The notes under the pieces: generated by a model
The model's database searches: none
The model's input: only the letters and a program-made list of their open reading frames with translations
What the model was told of the DNA's origin: nothing
Made by a program: the position numbers and the translations under genes
Part shown: positions 30,749 through 41,628 of the stretch, piece by piece
Numbering within the stretch: the first letter of the stretch is position 1
How the letters are laid out: the number at the start of each line of letters is the position of its first letter
NCBI GenBank assembly: GCA_001801685.1
Contig: MGYJ01000078.1
Location: 1 to 64,000 of the forward strand
Origin: Gammaproteobacteria bacterium RIFCSPHIGHO2_12_FULL_63_22
GTDB taxonomy: Bacteria; Pseudomonadota; Gammaproteobacteria; Xanthomonadales; Xanthomonadaceae
Direction of reading: 5' to 3'
DNA: 64,000 bases

Positions 30749-32050
30749 ATGCAAGTTTCACTTGAGAACACCGCTTCCCTCGAACGCCGCCTGACGGTCA
30801 GCCTGCCCGCCGAACGCCTTGATGGCGTGGTCGGCCAGCGCCTGCAGGAAATCGCGCGCACTGCCAAGCTCAAGGGCTTCCGCCCGGGCCGCATCCCGCC
30901 CAAGGTCATCGAGCAGCGCTATGGCCCGCAGGTCCGCGAAGAAGCGATGGGCGAGCTGATCCGCCAGAGCTTCGACGAGGCCGTGCGCCAGGAAAAGCTG
31001 CAGCCGGCGGGCAACCCCGACATCCACAATGAACCCAAGGGTGAAGACGGCGCCATCCGCTACGTCGCCACCTTCGAAGTCGTTCCCGACTTCGGCCCGA
31101 TCGACGTCAGCAAACTCAGCTTCGATCGCGTAGTCGCGCACGTCGAGGATTCCGACATCGATGCGATGCTGGAAACCCTGCGCCAGCAGCGCCAGGCCTG
31201 GCATCCGGTCAGCCGTCCGGCACAGGCCGGCGACCTGGTCCGCGTGGAAACCTACGCGCGCCTGGCCAATGAACGCATTCCCGCCGAGGGCGCCGAGCAA
31301 GGCGCCACGGTCATCGGTTCCAACGGCATGCTGCCGGAACTCGAGGCGCAACTCGTCGGCATGAGCGCCGGCGAAGAACGCGAAGTCGAAGTGACCTTCC
31401 CGGCCAACTGGCGCATGCCGAACATGGCCGGCCAGACCGGCACGGTCGTGCTGAAGGCCGGCCAGGTGGCCGAGTCCTTCGTGCCGGAAATCGACGAAGC
31501 CTTCATCAAGAGCTTCGGCGTCCGCAGTGGCAAGCTGGAGGTTTTCCGCAAGGAAGTCCGGGCCAACCTCGAGCGCGAGCTCAAGGGCACCCTGATGAAC
31601 CGCCTGCGCGCCGAAGTCGCGCAGAAGCTGGTTGGCGCCTACGCCCACGTTGAATTGCCGCCGCGCCTGGTTGAAGCCGAGGCACGTTCGCTGGCGCTGA
31701 GCACGGCCGAGACCGCGCGCCAGCAGGGCCAGGCCAATGTCACCGAGTCGCCGGTTCCGTTCATGAATGCCGCGCGCCAGCGCGTGGCCGCGGGCCTGCT
31801 GGTTGGCGAGATCGCCCGCCAGAACCAGCTGTCGCTGGACCCGGCGCGCGTGCGCGAGACGATGCAGCTGATCGCCTCGACCTACGAAGATCCCGGCCAG
31901 GTCATTGAACTCTATCGCAACGACCCCAATCTGATGCGTAACCTGCAGAACAGGGTGATGGAAGAGCAGGTGATCGACTGGATCGCCGAGCGAGCCAACG
32001 CCACCGAGCAGTCGATGACTTTCGCCGACGTGATGCGCCCAGTAGCCTGA
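30749..32050 (+). CDS. tig: Trigger factor, ribosome-associated chaperone
   Basis: Peptidyl-prolyl isomerase and chaperone that meets nascent chains at the ribosome exit. The 433 residues begin with the ribosome-binding domain ([17 protein letters not shown], with the docking signature GFRPGRIPP), followed by the FKBP-like domain and a helical C-terminal arm. ATG 30749 has GGAG six bases upstream; the frame is open back to 30671 across the intergenic T-tract, which I reject as coding. It heads tig-clpP-clpX-lon, as in E. coli. Confidence 0.97.
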   Translation: MQVSLENTASLERRLTVSLPAERLDGVVGQRLQEIARTAKLKGFRPGRIPPKVIEQRYGPQVREEAMGELIRQSFDEAVRQEKLQPAGNPDIHNEPKGEDGAIRYVATFEVVPDFGPIDVSKLSFDRVVAHVEDSDIDAMLETLRQQRQAWHPVSRPAQAGDLVRVETYARLANERIPAEGAEQGATVIGSNGMLPELEAQLVGMSAGEEREVEVTFPANWRMPNMAGQTGTVVLKAGQVAESFVPEIDEAFIKSFGVRSGKLEVFRKEVRANLERELKGTLMNRLRAEVAQKLVGAYAHVELPPRLVEAEARSLALSTAETARQQGQANVTESPVPFMNAARQRVAAGLLVGEIARQNQLSLDPARVRETMQLIASTYEDPGQVIELYRNDPNLMRNLQNRVMEEQVIDWIAERANATEQSMTFADVMRPVA

Positions 32051-32079
32051 GCCTCGCGCGGCCAAACACGGAGAGTGGC

Positions 32080-32703
32080 ATGCAAGATGTAAAGGGTCTG
32101 AACCTGGTGCCGATGGTGGTCGAACAGACCAGCCGCGGTGAACGCGCGTTCGACATCTACTCGCGCCTGCTGAAGGAACGCGTGATCTTCCTGGTGGGCG
32201 GCGTGGACGACTATGTCGCCAACGTGATCGTGGCCCAGTTGCTGTTCCTGGAAGCCGACAATCCCGAGAAGGACATCAGCCTCTACATCAACTCGCCGGG
32301 CGGCATCGTCACCGCGGGCCTGGCCATCTACGACACCATGCGCTTCATCAAGCCCGACGTCAGCACCATCTGCGTGGGCCAGGCGGCAAGCATGGGTTCG
32401 TTCCTGCTGGCGGCCGGCGCCAAGGGCAAGCGCTACATCCTTCCGAACTCGCGCGTCATGATCCACCAGCCTTCGGGCGGCACCCAGGGCCAGGCGAGCG
32501 ACATCGCCATCCAGGCCAAGGAAATCCTGTATCTGCGGGAACGCCTGAACCAGGAGTTGGCCGCGAATACAGGTCAGCCGATCGAAAAGATCGCCGCCGA
32601 CGTCGAGCGCGACTACTTCATGAACGCCGAAGAGGCCAAGGCCTATGGCGTCGTGGATGCCGTGCTCGACCGCCGGCAGGAAGACAGCGTCCAACCGGGT
32701 TGA
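32080..32703 (+). CDS. clpP: ATP-dependent Clp protease proteolytic subunit
   Basis: Forms the tetradecameric chamber that degrades substrates fed by ClpX or ClpA. Catalytic triad S104 (ASMGS), H129 (MIHQP) and D178 (VERDYF) are intact in 207 residues. The gene lies 29 bases after tig and 130 bases before clpX, its unfoldase partner. Confidence 0.98.
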   Translation: MQDVKGLNLVPMVVEQTSRGERAFDIYSRLLKERVIFLVGGVDDYVANVIVAQLLFLEADNPEKDISLYINSPGGIVTAGLAIYDTMRFIKPDVSTICVGQAASMGSFLLAAGAKGKRYILPNSRVMIHQPSGGTQGQASDIAIQAKEILYLRERLNQELAANTGQPIEKIAADVERDYFMNAEEAKAYGVVDAVLDRRQEDSVQPG

Positions 32704-32833
32704 AGCCCCGCCCGCCGCACCCGCTGACGGAAACCGGGACCGCCTTCACAGGCGGCCCACGGGCACCCGTTGCGGCCTGTGCTATTCTCGATTTTGAAGC
32801 CGTTTTTCGCCCCTACAGGGCAGGGCAAGAAGC

Positions 32834-34123
32834 ATGACCGACGACCGTCTCAGCCGTTCCGGCGACAGCAGCAAGATCCTCTACTGCTCCTTCTGCGGCA
32901 AGAGCCAGCACGAGGTCCGGAAACTCATTGCCGGCCCCAGCGTGTTCATCTGTGATGAATGCGTCGAGCTGTGCAACGACATCATCCGCGAAGAGTTGGA
33001 GGAAAAGGCGCACGCCGCCCGCAGCCACCTGCCCAAGCCGCGCGAAATCCTGGAAGTGCTCGACCAGTACGTGGTCGGCCAGCCGCGCGCCAAGAAGACG
33101 CTGTCGGTGGCTGTTTACAACCACTACAAGCGCATCGAGTCGCGTCTCAAGAACGACGATATCGAGCTGTCGAAATCCAACATCCTGCTGATCGGCCCGA
33201 CCGGTTCGGGCAAGACGCTGCTGGCCGAGACCCTGGCCCGCATGCTCAACGTACCGTTCACCATCGCCGACGCCACCACGCTGACCGAAGCCGGTTACGT
33301 GGGCGAGGACGTGGAAAACATCATCCAGAAGCTCTTGCAGAAATGCGATTACGACGTCGAAAAAGCGCAGAGCGGCATCGTCTACATCGATGAAATCGAC
33401 AAGATCTCGCGCAAGTCGGAAAACCCGTCCATCACCCGCGACGTGTCGGGCGAGGGTGTGCAGCAGGCCTTGCTGAAGCTGATCGAAGGCACCGTTGCCT
33501 CGGTTCCGCCGCAGGGCGGCCGCAAGCATCCGCAGCAGGAATTCCTGCAAGTCGATACCAAGAACATGCTGTTCATCTGCGGCGGCGCCTTCTCGGGCCT
33601 GGACAAGATCGTCCAGCAGCGCAGCACGGAAGCCGGCGGCATCGGCTTCGGCGCCAAGGTGAAAAGCAGCGAGCGCAAGGCCGACGTCAGCAAGCTGTTG
33701 TTCGATGTCGAACCTGAAGACCTGATCAAGTTCGGCCTGATCCCCGAGTTCGTCGGCCGCCTGCCGGTGGTCGCCACGCTTGAGGAACTCAACGAAGAAG
33801 CGCTGGTACGCATCCTCACCGAGCCCAAGAACGCCATCACCAAGCAGTTCAAGAAACTGTTCGACATGGAAGGCGTTGAACTGGAAGTGCGCCCCGACGC
33901 GTTGCTGGCGATCGCCCGCAAGGCGCTGAAGCGCAAGACCGGCGCGCGCGGCCTGCGCACCATCATGGAATCGGTGTTGCTCGACACGATGTACGACTTG
34001 CCGTCGCTTGAAAACGTCAGCAAGGTCGTAGTGGACGAGTCGGTCATCAATCACCAGACTGAACCCTACCTGATCTATACCAACACACCGGCCGCCGCCC
34101 CCCGCGCGGCCTCCGGCGAATAA
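32834..34123 (+). CDS. clpX: ATP-dependent Clp protease ATPase subunit ClpX
   Basis: AAA+ unfoldase that recognises ssrA-tagged and other substrates and feeds ClpP. The N-terminal zinc-binding domain has C18, C21, C40 and C43; Walker A is [10 protein letters not shown], Walker [11 protein letters not shown], and the ClpP-docking IGF loop appears in GGIGFGAK. It has 429 residues. A small hairpin (CCGCC/GGCGG, 32740-32755) in the upstream gap may reduce read-through from clpP. A strong terminator follows. Confidence 0.98.
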   Translation: MTDDRLSRSGDSSKILYCSFCGKSQHEVRKLIAGPSVFICDECVELCNDIIREELEEKAHAARSHLPKPREILEVLDQYVVGQPRAKKTLSVAVYNHYKRIESRLKNDDIELSKSNILLIGPTGSGKTLLAETLARMLNVPFTIADATTLTEAGYVGEDVENIIQKLLQKCDYDVEKAQSGIVYIDEIDKISRKSENPSITRDVSGEGVQQALLKLIEGTVASVPPQGGRKHPQQEFLQVDTKNMLFICGGAFSGLDKIVQQRSTEAGGIGFGAKVKSSERKADVSKLLFDVEPEDLIKFGLIPEFVGRLPVVATLEELNEEALVRILTEPKNAITKQFKKLFDMEGVELEVRPDALLAIARKALKRKTGARGLRTIMESVLLDTMYDLPSLENVSKVVVDESVINHQTEPYLIYTNTPAAAPRAASGE

Positions 34124-34137
34124 ACCAACCGGCAATG

Positions 34138-34175
34138 AAATGAACACGGGCCGGCCATCCGGCCCGTTTTCATTT
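34138..34175. terminator. Intrinsic terminator after clpX
   Basis: A 17-bp stem with a single mismatch (34138-34154 with 34159-34175) around a CCAT loop, core CGGGCCGG/CCGGCCCG, followed within the stem by TTTTCATTT. It separates tig-clpPX from lon. Confidence 0.9.
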
Positions 34176-34256
34176 GGGAATCTGGCGTATCGTTAGCTGG
34201 AAAAGTCGCGGTTCAAGCCCCAAGTAAGGGTTGGTTCGCCCCATTTGGAGAAAGTC

Positions 34257-36701
34257 ATGGAAAATCCCACCTCGGTCCGCCTCGATCTGCCGGTCCTGCC
34301 GCTGCGGGACGTCGTCGTGTACCCGCATATGGTGATTCCGCTATTCGTCGGGCGCGACCGGTCGATCAAGGCCCTGGACATCGCCATGGCGGCGGACAAG
34401 CAGATCCTGCTGATCGCCCAGAAGAGTCCGGACGTGGACGATCCCGCGCAGGCCGACCTGTATTCGGTGGGCACGCTGGCGACGGTATTGCAGTTGCTCA
34501 AGCTTCCCGACGGCACCATCAAGGTGCTGGTGGAAGGCGTGTCGCGCGTCGCCATCGAGGGCTATGGCGACAATGATGGCGCGTTGACCGCACAAGGCAC
34601 CGCGCTGGAATCGAGTTTCGAGCGCGACGAGCGCGAGATGGGCGTGACCCTCGGTTCACTGATGGGCCTGTTCGAACAATACGTAAAGACCAATCGCAAA
34701 CTGCCGCCTGAATTGCTGACCACGCTGTCGGGCATTGACGACCCGGGCCGGGTCGCCGACACCATCGCAGCCCACCTGGGTGCGCGCCTGGCCGACAAGC
34801 AACGGCTGCTTGAAACCCTGGAAGTGGGGCAGCGCCTCGAGATCCTGATCGGCCTGGTGGACGGCGAGATCGACGTGCAGCAGATCGAGAAGCGCATCCG
34901 CGGCCGCGTGAAGTCGCAGATGGAACGCAGCCAGCGCGAGTACTACCTCAACGAGCAGATGAAGGCGATCCAGAAAGAGCTGGGCGACCTCGACGAGGCG
35001 CCCAACGAACTAGAGGAACTGGCGAAGAAAATTGCCGGCGCCGGAATGCCGAAGGCGGTTGAGGCCAAGGCCAAGTCAGAGTTGGCGAAACTCAAGCAGA
35101 TGTCTCCCATGTCGGCTGAAGCCACCGTCGTGCGCAACTACCTCGACTGGCTGCTGGGCGTGCCGTGGAAGAAGCGCACCAAGGTTCGCAAGGACCTGAA
35201 GGCGGCGCAGGAAGTGCTCGATGCCGACCATTACGGCCTGGAGAAGGTCAAGGATCGGATCCTTGAATACCTGGCGGTACAAACCCGCGTGAAGCAGATG
35301 AAGGGCGCGATCCTGTGCCTGGTCGGGCCGCCGGGCGTCGGCAAGACCTCGCTCGGCCAGAGCATCGCCAAGGCCACCAATCGCAAGTTCATCCGCATGT
35401 CGCTGGGCGGCGTTCGCGATGAAGCGGAAATCCGCGGCCATCGCCGGACCTACATCGGTTCGATGCCCGGTCGCATCGTGCAGAACCTGACGAAAGTGGG
35501 CAGCAAGAACGCGCTGTTCATGCTCGACGAAATCGACAAGATGAGCATGGATTTCCGCGGCGACCCGTCGTCGGCGCTGCTCGAAGTGCTCGATCCCGAG
35601 CAGAACCACAGCTTCAACGACCATTACCTGGAAGTCGACCTGGATCTTTCCGAGATCATGTTCGTCGCGACCGCGAATTCGCTGAATATTCCCGGGCCCT
35701 TGCTGGACCGCATGGAAGTCATCCGAATTCCCGGCTACACCGAGGAAGAGAAGCTCAACATCGCCGACCGCTACCTGATGCGCAAGCAATTCAAGGCCAA
35801 CGGCCTGAAGGAAGGCGAGGTCAAGATCCAGGACTCGGCCGTGCGCGACATCGTGCGTTACTACACGCGCGAGTCGGGCGTGCGCAACCTGGAGCGCGAA
35901 ATCGCCAAGATCGCGCGCAAGGTCGTGAAGGAACTTGCACTCGCGGGGCCGCGCCCGGCGCCGAAGAAAGGTGCGAAGCCCGCACCTGCCATCCAGGTAA
36001 GCAGCAAGAACCTGGACAAGTACCTGGGCGTGCGTCGATTCGATTTCGGCCGTGCCGAAGCCGAAAACGAAGTTGGCCTGGTCACCGGCCTGGCCTGGAC
36101 GGAAGTCGGCGGCGACCTGCTGCAGATCGAGGCATCGGTGATGCCGGGCAAGGGCCAGCTCATCCTTACCGGGCAATTGGGCGACGTGATGCAGGAGTCG
36201 GTGAAAGCCGCGTTCACCGTCGTTCGTTCGCGTAGCGAGCGACTCGGCCTGGATGCGGACTTCCACCAGAAGTTCGACACCCACGTACACGTGCCCGAGG
36301 GCGCGACGCCCAAGGACGGCCCCAGTGCCGGCGTTGCGATGGTGACGGCGCTGGTGTCGATCCTGTCCGGCGTGCCGATCCGGTCCGACGTGGCGATGAC
36401 CGGCGAGATCACCCTGCGTGGCCGGGTGCTGCCGATTGGCGGCTTGAAGGAAAAACTGCTGGCGGCCCTTCGCGGTGGCATCAAGACGGTCATCATTCCC
36501 GAGGAGAACCGAAAGGATCTTGCCGACATTCCGAAGAACGTCACGCAAGGCCTTGAGATCGTTCCGGTGAAGTGGATTGACGAGGTGCTCGACATCGCGT
36601 TGGTTCGGCCGATCGTGCCCCAGCCAGGCGAGGTTCCGACGCCGGTCGAGACGGTTGAAGAGTCCAGCGAACACAAATCGGAAGCAGTTCGCCCGCATTG
36701 A
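34257..36701 (+). CDS. lon: ATP-dependent Lon protease
   Basis: Homohexameric AAA+ serine protease for misfolded and short-lived regulatory proteins. The 814 residues contain the N-terminal substrate domain ([16 protein letters not shown]), Walker [11 protein letters not shown], Walker [10 protein letters not shown] and the Ser-Lys dyad (S in [12 protein letters not shown] in [13 protein letters not shown]). ATG 34257 has GGAG seven bases upstream; a TTG at 34245 is in frame but less likely. A heat-shock promoter is expected from family biology but none is convincingly seen. Confidence 0.98.
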   Translation: MENPTSVRLDLPVLPLRDVVVYPHMVIPLFVGRDRSIKALDIAMAADKQILLIAQKSPDVDDPAQADLYSVGTLATVLQLLKLPDGTIKVLVEGVSRVAIEGYGDNDGALTAQGTALESSFERDEREMGVTLGSLMGLFEQYVKTNRKLPPELLTTLSGIDDPGRVADTIAAHLGARLADKQRLLETLEVGQRLEILIGLVDGEIDVQQIEKRIRGRVKSQMERSQREYYLNEQMKAIQKELGDLDEAPNELEELAKKIAGAGMPKAVEAKAKSELAKLKQMSPMSAEATVVRNYLDWLLGVPWKKRTKVRKDLKAAQEVLDADHYGLEKVKDRILEYLAVQTRVKQMKGAILCLVGPPGVGKTSLGQSIAKATNRKFIRMSLGGVRDEAEIRGHRRTYIGSMPGRIVQNLTKVGSKNALFMLDEIDKMSMDFRGDPSSALLEVLDPEQNHSFNDHYLEVDLDLSEIMFVATANSLNIPGPLLDRMEVIRIPGYTEEEKLNIADRYLMRKQFKANGLKEGEVKIQDSAVRDIVRYYTRESGVRNLEREIAKIARKVVKELALAGPRPAPKKGAKPAPAIQVSSKNLDKYLGVRRFDFGRAEAENEVGLVTGLAWTEVGGDLLQIEASVMPGKGQLILTGQLGDVMQESVKAAFTVVRSRSERLGLDADFHQKFDTHVHVPEGATPKDGPSAGVAMVTALVSILSGVPIRSDVAMTGEITLRGRVLPIGGLKEKLLAALRGGIKTVIIPEENRKDLADIPKNVTQGLEIVPVKWIDEVLDIALVRPIVPQPGEVPTPVETVEESSEHKSEAVRPH

Positions 36702-36716
36702 TGCAAGTGCATGTAA

Positions 36717-36755
36717 CAAGCCGGAAAGCCGCGAAAAACATGGCTTTCCGGCTTG
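36717..36755. repeat. 14-bp inverted repeat between lon and hupB
   Basis: CAAGCCGGAAAGCC (36717-36730) and its exact reverse complement (36742-36755) flank an 11-base A-rich loop. No T-run follows. The right arm overlaps the -35 hexamer of the hupB promoter, so it may be a lon terminator, a protein-binding site, or both. Confidence 0.75.
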
Positions 36756-36781
36756 CACGGGGAAAACCCCGCTGGTATAAA
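36753..36781 (+). promoter_or_regulatory. hupB promoter
   Basis: TTGCAC (36753-36758) and TATAAA (36776-36781) with a 17-base spacer, giving a leader of about 112 bases before hupB. This is one of the best sigma-70-like promoters in the window. Confidence 0.65.
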
Positions 36782-36899
36782 TCGTATGCACCGTCGACGA
36801 TGATTCGCGATGGCTCAGGAGGAACGGACGATCTGTGCCCAGGGCCCAATCGATCCGCATGACAAGAACCGCGGGAATGTCCCGCCTAGGGAGTCACTA

Positions 36900-37172
36900 A
36901 TGAACAAAGGCGATTTTATCAGCGCCGTCGCTGACACTGCCGAACTGTCCAAGGCCGACGCCGCACGCGCCGTCGATGCAATGATCGATGTCGTCAAGAA
37001 GGCTCTCAAGAAAGGCGACACCATCACTTTGGTCGGCTTTGGCACCTTCTCCGTGCGCAAGCGCGCTGCCCGCCAGGGCCGCAACCCGCAGACCGGCGAC
37101 ACCATCAAGATCAAGGCTTCCAAGAATCCGGCGTTCAAGGCTGGCAAAGCCCTGAAGGATGCAGTAAACTGA
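36900..37172 (+). CDS. hupB: DNA-binding protein HU-beta
   Basis: Nucleoid protein that bends and compacts DNA as a dimer. The 90 residues start [20 protein letters not shown] and hold the DNA-contacting beta-arm [22 protein letters not shown] in parts. AGGGAG precedes the ATG. It lies between lon and ppiD as in E. coli, here with two tRNA genes inserted before ppiD. Confidence 0.98.
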   Translation: MNKGDFISAVADTAELSKADAARAVDAMIDVVKKALKKGDTITLVGFGTFSVRKRAARQGRNPQTGDTIKIKASKNPAFKAGKALKDAVN

Positions 37173-37183
37173 TCGTCTCGTTT

Positions 37184-37258
37184 GGGTGCTTAGCTCAGCG
37201 GTAGAGCGTCTCCCTTACACGGAGAGGGTCGGGGGTTCGAAACCCTCAGCACCCACCA
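37184..37258 (+). tRNA. tRNA-Val (TAC anticodon)
   Basis: A 75-base tRNA: acceptor GGGTGCT/AGCACCC, discriminator A, CCA. Anticodon loop CTTACAC gives TAC, which reads GTA and GTG. It begins 11 bases after the hupB stop, so it could be processed from a hupB transcript. Confidence 0.97.
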
Positions 37259-37294
37259 GCTCCGGGTTGGACAAGAGCCCAGGCAATGTTTTGT

Positions 37295-37371
37295 GGAGTG
37301 GTAGTTCAGTTGGTTAGAATATCGGCCTGTCACGCCGAGGGTCGCGGGTTCGAGTCCCGTCCACTCCGCCA
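37295..37371 (+). tRNA. tRNA-Asp (GTC anticodon)
   Basis: A 77-base tRNA: acceptor GGAGTGG/CCACTCC, discriminator G, CCA. Anticodon loop CTGTCAC gives GTC, which reads GAC and GAT. A terminator follows 6 bases later. Confidence 0.97.
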
Positions 37372-37377
37372 CACCCC

Positions 37378-37409
37378 CGAAGGCGCCTGAGAAGGCGCCT
37401 TCGTTTTTT
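37378..37409 (+). terminator. Intrinsic terminator after tRNA-Asp
   Basis: CGAAGGCGCC pairs with GGCGCCTTCG around a 6-base loop and is followed by six Ts. It closes the hupB-tRNA-Val-tRNA-Asp transcript. Confidence 0.9.
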
Positions 37410-37452
37410 CCGGGCTCGCCGACAGCGCGCCCAACAACATTGGCCAGACACC

Positions 37453-39402
37453 ATGCTCCAAAGCATTCGCGAGAAAACTTCCGGTTGGATTGCCGTCGTC
37501 ATCCTCGGCCTGGTGATCCTGACGATGGCCTTCTTTGGCATCGAGTCCTACGTGGTCGGCGGCGTCGAGACCTACGCCGCCAAGATCGAGGGCCCGGCGA
37601 AGTTTCTCGGTTACGGCGGCCAGGAACGCGAAATCAGCACCGCGGAATTCCGCGAGCGATTCGATCGTGTCAGGCAGCAAGAGCGCACCGCCATGGGCGA
37701 AGCCTTCGACCCCACTTCATTCGAGTCCTTGCAGAAGAAGCGCGAAATCCTCGACCAGCTGGTTGACGAGGCGCTGCTCGGGCTGGTTGCCGAGAAGGAA
37801 GGCCTGGTGCTGCCGAAGTCGGCCGTGCAGAAGGAAATCATGGGCATCCAGGCGTTCCAGATGGCTGGCCGCTTCGATCCCAAGCAGTACCAGTTGGTGT
37901 TGGGCGCGCAGAACATGACGCCGCTGCAGTTCGAGAAGCTGATCAGCGCCGACCTCATCCAGCGCATGCTGCCCGAGGAGCTGATGGCCTCGAGTTTCGT
38001 CAGTGATGCCGAACTCGATGCCTACCTGCGCTCGAGTCGGCAGACGCGCGACATCCGCATCATTGAATTGCCGCCGGTCCTGCCGGCGATGACGCCGCCG
38101 ACCGAGGCACAAATCAAGGCCTGGTATGACGGCCATCTCGCCAGCTATCGCAGCCCTGAGCAAGTCGCCATCGAATATGTCGAGCTCAATGCCGCTGCCA
38201 TGCCCGTGGACACGGTGGCCGACGAAGCCAACCTGCGCGAGCGCTATGAGTCGGTGAAGGCCCGCTACGGCACGGTCGAGCAGCGCATCGCCTCGCATAT
38301 CCTGGTGAAGGTCGACGAGAAGGCGACAGCGGCACAGATCGCTGCTGCGCAGGCCAAGGCGACCGACCTGGCAGCCAAAGCGCGCGCGCCAGGCGCCGAT
38401 TTCGCGGCATTGGCCCGCGCCAATTCCGATGACGTGGGCTCCAAGGACGCTGGCGGCGACCTCGGTCCGGTCGAGAAGGGCGTGTTCGGCGACGAGTTCG
38501 ACAAAGTCTTCTTCGCAATGGAGCCGGGCCAGGTGAGCAACCCGGTTCGCCTGGCGGATGGCTTCCACATCGTCCAGTATCGCGAGCGGGTGGCGGGCAA
38601 TGCCAAGCCGTTCGAGGAAGTGCGCGCCGAGCTCGAAGCCGAAATGCTCGAATCGGAACGCGAGCGCATCTTCAATGACGTGGCCGGCCAGCTGGTCGAC
38701 CGCATCTTCGACGACCCGACGGCGCTGGCGCCGGCGGCCAAGGCCCTGAACCTTCCCGTGCAGCGCACCGGCTTGTTCTCGGCCACGACGGGCGAGGGCA
38801 TTGCCGCACTCCCGCAAGTGCGCAAAGCGGCATTTGCCGACGCGCAGAAGACGGAGCGCCAGGTCAGTGACCCGATCGAAATCGGATCCAACCACACCGT
38901 CGTCGTGCACGTGATCGACCATCGCCCGGCGGCAGCGCTGCCGATGGCGTCGATTCGCGATCGCATCATCAACGACATCAATTCCGATCGCATTGCACAG
39001 GCCACGAAGCAGGCGGCCGAACAGCTCCTGGCGCGCGCGAAGAAGGGCGAGACGCTCGATGCCATCGCAGCCAGCATCGGCCGCACGGTTATCGACTTGC
39101 CCGGCCTGCAGCGCCAGGCGCCCAATCCGCAGTTGCAGTTGGCGGCGGATAACGCGTTCCGCCAGCCGCGTCCGGTCGCCGGCAAGGCGCGCCCGGTCAG
39201 CCTGGTTACGGCAGGTCCGAACCAGTTCCTGCTGTCGGAAGTGGTTGCGGTCAAGGACGGCGACCTGAGCACCCTGGATGCCAAGACCCGCGCCGACCTG
39301 AAGAAGCAGTTCGCCCAGATGCGCGGCGCGGTGGATGCGCGCGCGTTCGTGCAGGCGCTGCGCAAGCAGTACAAGATTACCGTCGCCGAAGACCGGCTCT
39401 GA
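37453..39402 (+). CDS. ppiD: Periplasmic folding chaperone PpiD
   Basis: Inner-membrane-anchored SurA-like chaperone that meets exported proteins at the Sec translocon. One N-terminal transmembrane helix (WIAVVILGLVILTMAFFGI) is followed by a periplasmic SurA_N-like region and one parvulin domain (IASHILVKVDE ... GGDLGPVEKG ... FHIVQYRER, roughly residues 275-380), then a C-terminal helical domain. 649 residues, close to the E. coli length. E. coli PpiD has weak or no isomerase activity, so chaperoning is the likely main role. Confidence 0.96.
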   Translation: MLQSIREKTSGWIAVVILGLVILTMAFFGIESYVVGGVETYAAKIEGPAKFLGYGGQEREISTAEFRERFDRVRQQERTAMGEAFDPTSFESLQKKREILDQLVDEALLGLVAEKEGLVLPKSAVQKEIMGIQAFQMAGRFDPKQYQLVLGAQNMTPLQFEKLISADLIQRMLPEELMASSFVSDAELDAYLRSSRQTRDIRIIELPPVLPAMTPPTEAQIKAWYDGHLASYRSPEQVAIEYVELNAAAMPVDTVADEANLRERYESVKARYGTVEQRIASHILVKVDEKATAAQIAAAQAKATDLAAKARAPGADFAALARANSDDVGSKDAGGDLGPVEKGVFGDEFDKVFFAMEPGQVSNPVRLADGFHIVQYRERVAGNAKPFEEVRAELEAEMLESERERIFNDVAGQLVDRIFDDPTALAPAAKALNLPVQRTGLFSATTGEGIAALPQVRKAAFADAQKTERQVSDPIEIGSNHTVVVHVIDHRPAAALPMASIRDRIINDINSDRIAQATKQAAEQLLARAKKGETLDAIAASIGRTVIDLPGLQRQAPNPQLQLAADNAFRQPRPVAGKARPVSLVTAGPNQFLLSEVVAVKDGDLSTLDAKTRADLKKQFAQMRGAVDARAFVQALRKQYKITVAEDRL

Positions 39403-39409
39403 CGGAAAA

Positions 39410-39431
39410 CGCCGATCCGATCGGATCGGCG
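39410..39431. repeat. 22-bp perfect palindrome after ppiD
   Basis: CGCCGATCCGA is followed directly by its reverse complement, with no loop, starting 7 bases after the ppiD stop. As RNA it would form a short hairpin with a few bases melted at the tip. Confidence 0.8.
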
Positions 39432-39443
39432 GTTGCTGCAAGG

Positions 39444-39473
39444 AAAGGCCCGGGCATCGCGCCGGGCCTTTTT
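39444..39473. terminator. Bidirectional terminator between ppiD and fabI
   Basis: AAAGGCCCGG pairs with CCGGGCCTTT around an 8-base loop, with a T-run on the plus side and As on the other. It serves the two convergent genes. Confidence 0.88.
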
Positions 39474-39476
39474 ATT

Positions 39477-40268
39477 TCAGACGCCTTCTATTCCGGTCAT
39501 GCCGAGCACGTTGTAGCCGGCATCGACGTAGGTGATTTCGCCGGTGACGCCGCTGGCCAGGTCGGAGCTCAGGAACGCCGCGACATTGCCCACGTCCTCG
39601 ATGGTGACGCTGCGGCGCAGCGGCGCATATTGTTCGACATGGGTCAGCATCTTGCGGAAGTTGGCGATGCCCGCGGCGGCCAGGGTCTTGATCGGGCCGG
39701 CGGAAATCGCGTTGACGCGGGTGCCTTCCGGGCCGAGGTTCAAAGCCAGGTAGCGCACGTTGGCCTCCAGGCTGGCCTTGGCCAAGCCCATCACGTTGTA
39801 GTTGGCCAGGGCCCGCTCCGCGCCCAGGTAGCTCAGCGTCAGGATGCTGCCGCCGCGACCTTTCATCATCGGCCGTGCCGCCTTCGCCAATGCCGCCAGG
39901 CTGTAGCTGGAGATGTCATGCGCGATGCGGAAACTTTCGCGGGTCAGGCCTTCGAGGAATTCGCCGTCCAGTGCTTCGCGCGGCGCGAAGCCGACCGAAT
40001 GCACCAGGATGTCCAGGCCGTCCCAGCTCTTGGCCAGCTCGGAGAACACATTGTCGATTTGCGCATCGTCTGAAACATCGCAGGGCAGCACGATCTTCGC
40101 GCCGTATTCGGCGGCGGCATCTTCCACCCGCGACTTCAACTTTTCATTCTGGTAGGTGAAGGCGAGTTCAGCGCCTTCACGGGCCATCGCTTCGGCGATG
40201 CCGGTGGCGATCGAGCGCTGGCTTGCGATGCCGACGATCAATGCGCGCTTGCCGGTAAGGAATCCCAT
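39477..40268 (-). CDS. fabI: Enoyl-[acyl-carrier-protein] reductase (NADH)
   Basis: Last reductive step of each fatty-acid elongation cycle; target of triclosan. The 263-residue SDR-family protein has the FabI N-terminus [20 protein letters not shown] and the catalytic Y-x6-K in [11 protein letters not shown]. The start at 40268 is set by GGAG eight bases upstream; the frame extends to 40334 without homologous sequence. It is not linked to the fabHD cluster at the window end. Confidence 0.97.
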   Translation of the reverse strand: MGFLTGKRALIVGIASQRSIATGIAEAMAREGAELAFTYQNEKLKSRVEDAAAEYGAKIVLPCDVSDDAQIDNVFSELAKSWDGLDILVHSVGFAPREALDGEFLEGLTRESFRIAHDISSYSLAALAKAARPMMKGRGGSILTLSYLGAERALANYNVMGLAKASLEANVRYLALNLGPEGTRVNAISAGPIKTLAAAGIANFRKMLTHVEQYAPLRRSVTIEDVGNVAAFLSSDLASGVTGEITYVDAGYNVLGMTGIEGV

Positions 40269-40353
40269 CGTGTTTCTCCTGGTTGTGCGAATTCGCAGGG
40301 GACTAGTTTGAACGCGGGCGAGCCATACCGCCAAGCATGGTCGCTTCCCGGCG

Positions 40354-41628
40354 TCAGGGCGACAGTTTCAACTTCTGCCCGGGGTGGACCAGGGCGCGGG
40401 CGCCAAGCTTGTTGAGGCGACGCAACGCGGCGATGCTCAAACCGTAGCGATGCGCGATCGACCACAGCGAGTCGCCGCTGCGCACTTCATGCACCTGGGG
40501 CGTGGTGGCGGCCGAATTTGCCGCGTCGGCGGATGAGGCGCCTGCCGAAGGATCGGATGCAGGTTGCCCGGGATGCCGGGTTTCGCCGGCCAGCAGTCCC
40601 GCCTCGTCCTGTGCCGGCGGTTGCCAGGCGATGGTCGGCGTCAGAACCAGGCGGGGCACGCCGGCGACGACCCTGCCGTTCTTGAATCCAGGATTCAACC
40701 GGCGGATCTGTTTCGGGTCCTGGTCCTTCTGGCGTGCGAATTCATCGAGCGATTGCACGTCCGCTTCGATCAGCAAGGGCAGCACCGGTATGAAGCGGGT
40801 GTTGTTGGGCAATGACAGGCCGTGGCGTCCGGGCTCGGAAACCAGGCAGGAAAGGGCCTGCAACTTCGCCACGTAGTCGTAGGTGATGTTCGACAAGCCG
40901 TGCGGCTTGCGCAGGGCTGCGGAAACTTCGCGGCTGCGTGCCCGCCTGAAGGCATTCTGGATACGGCCTTCGCCGGCGTTGTAGGCCATCACGATGGTCT
41001 GCCAGTCGCCGAACATGCCCTGCAAGGTCTTGAGGTAGGACAGCGCGGCACGCGTCGACTCCACCGGCGACAGTCGCCCGTCATAGCCGGGCTGGATATG
41101 CACGCCGTGGTTGCGAGCCGTGCTCGAGATCATCTGCCACATGCCTGCGGGGCCACCCGGGCCTATGGCTTCGGGCTTGTACCAACTCTCCACCAGCGGA
41201 ATGAAGACGAACTCCGACGGCAGGCCCGATCGTTCGACTTCCAAGCTGACGAAATCGAGCAGGGGCAACACCTGCTCGAGATGCCTCGCGAACGACGCGG
41301 GACTGCCGGCATAGCGTTTGCGCCACCGGCTGCTGTTGGATCCGGCCGAACACGCGCCCGGGCTCAGCCCCTTGTTGATGCGAGCGAAAACGTCTTCGCC
41401 GCGTCCCATCACGGGAAGCGGCGATACCGGCGGCAACGCGGCGACGGCGGCCGCAACCGGATCCGCGGGAGCGACGACTGCGGGTTCGGTTGCCGGCGAC
41501 TCGACTACTGTCGTCGACGGCTGCGGCACCGCGACGGCCGGCAGGTTGGGTCGAACCGCCTGTTGGCAACCGGCCAGCCACAAGACGCCAGCCAGGGCCG
41601 CGAGCGGGCGTCCACGCACGAGCGCCAT
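40354..41628 (-). CDS. mltD: Membrane-bound lytic murein transglycosylase D
   Basis: Outer-membrane lipoprotein that cleaves peptidoglycan to 1,6-anhydromuropeptides. The lipobox LAGC puts the lipidated cysteine at residue 21. The GH23 domain shows catalytic E in [10 protein letters not shown] and [15 protein letters not shown]-terminal peptidoglycan binding is through one clear LysM ([17 protein letters not shown]) preceded by a degenerate LysM-like stretch. ATG 41628 overlaps the gloB stop (TGATG); the frame runs on upstream inside gloB but is not homologous. 424 residues. Confidence 0.95.
   Translation of the reverse strand: MALVRGRPLAALAGVLWLAGCQQAVRPNLPAVAVPQPSTTVVESPATEPAVVAPADPVAAAVAALPPVSPLPVMGRGEDVFARINKGLSPGACSAGSNSSRWRKRYAGSPASFARHLEQVLPLLDFVSLEVERSGLPSEFVFIPLVESWYKPEAIGPGGPAGMWQMISSTARNHGVHIQPGYDGRLSPVESTRAALSYLKTLQGMFGDWQTIVMAYNAGEGRIQNAFRRARSREVSAALRKPHGLSNITYDYVAKLQALSCLVSEPGRHGLSLPNNTRFIPVLPLLIEADVQSLDEFARQKDQDPKQIRRLNPGFKNGRVVAGVPRLVLTPTIAWQPPAQDEAGLLAGETRHPGQPASDPSAGASSADAANSAATTPQVHEVRSGDSLWSIAHRYGLSIAALRRLNKLGARALVHPGQKLKLSP

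Noticed and set aside
34239..34246. CCCCATTT before lon, resembling a sigma-32 (heat-shock) -10 element
   Set aside because: The start of transcription would fall at the ATG and within the ribosome site, and no CTTGAA-type -35 lies 13-15 bases upstream.
35076..36860. A 594-codon minus-strand open frame over lon
   Set aside because: Antisense to the fully conserved lon gene with no recognisable protein features.
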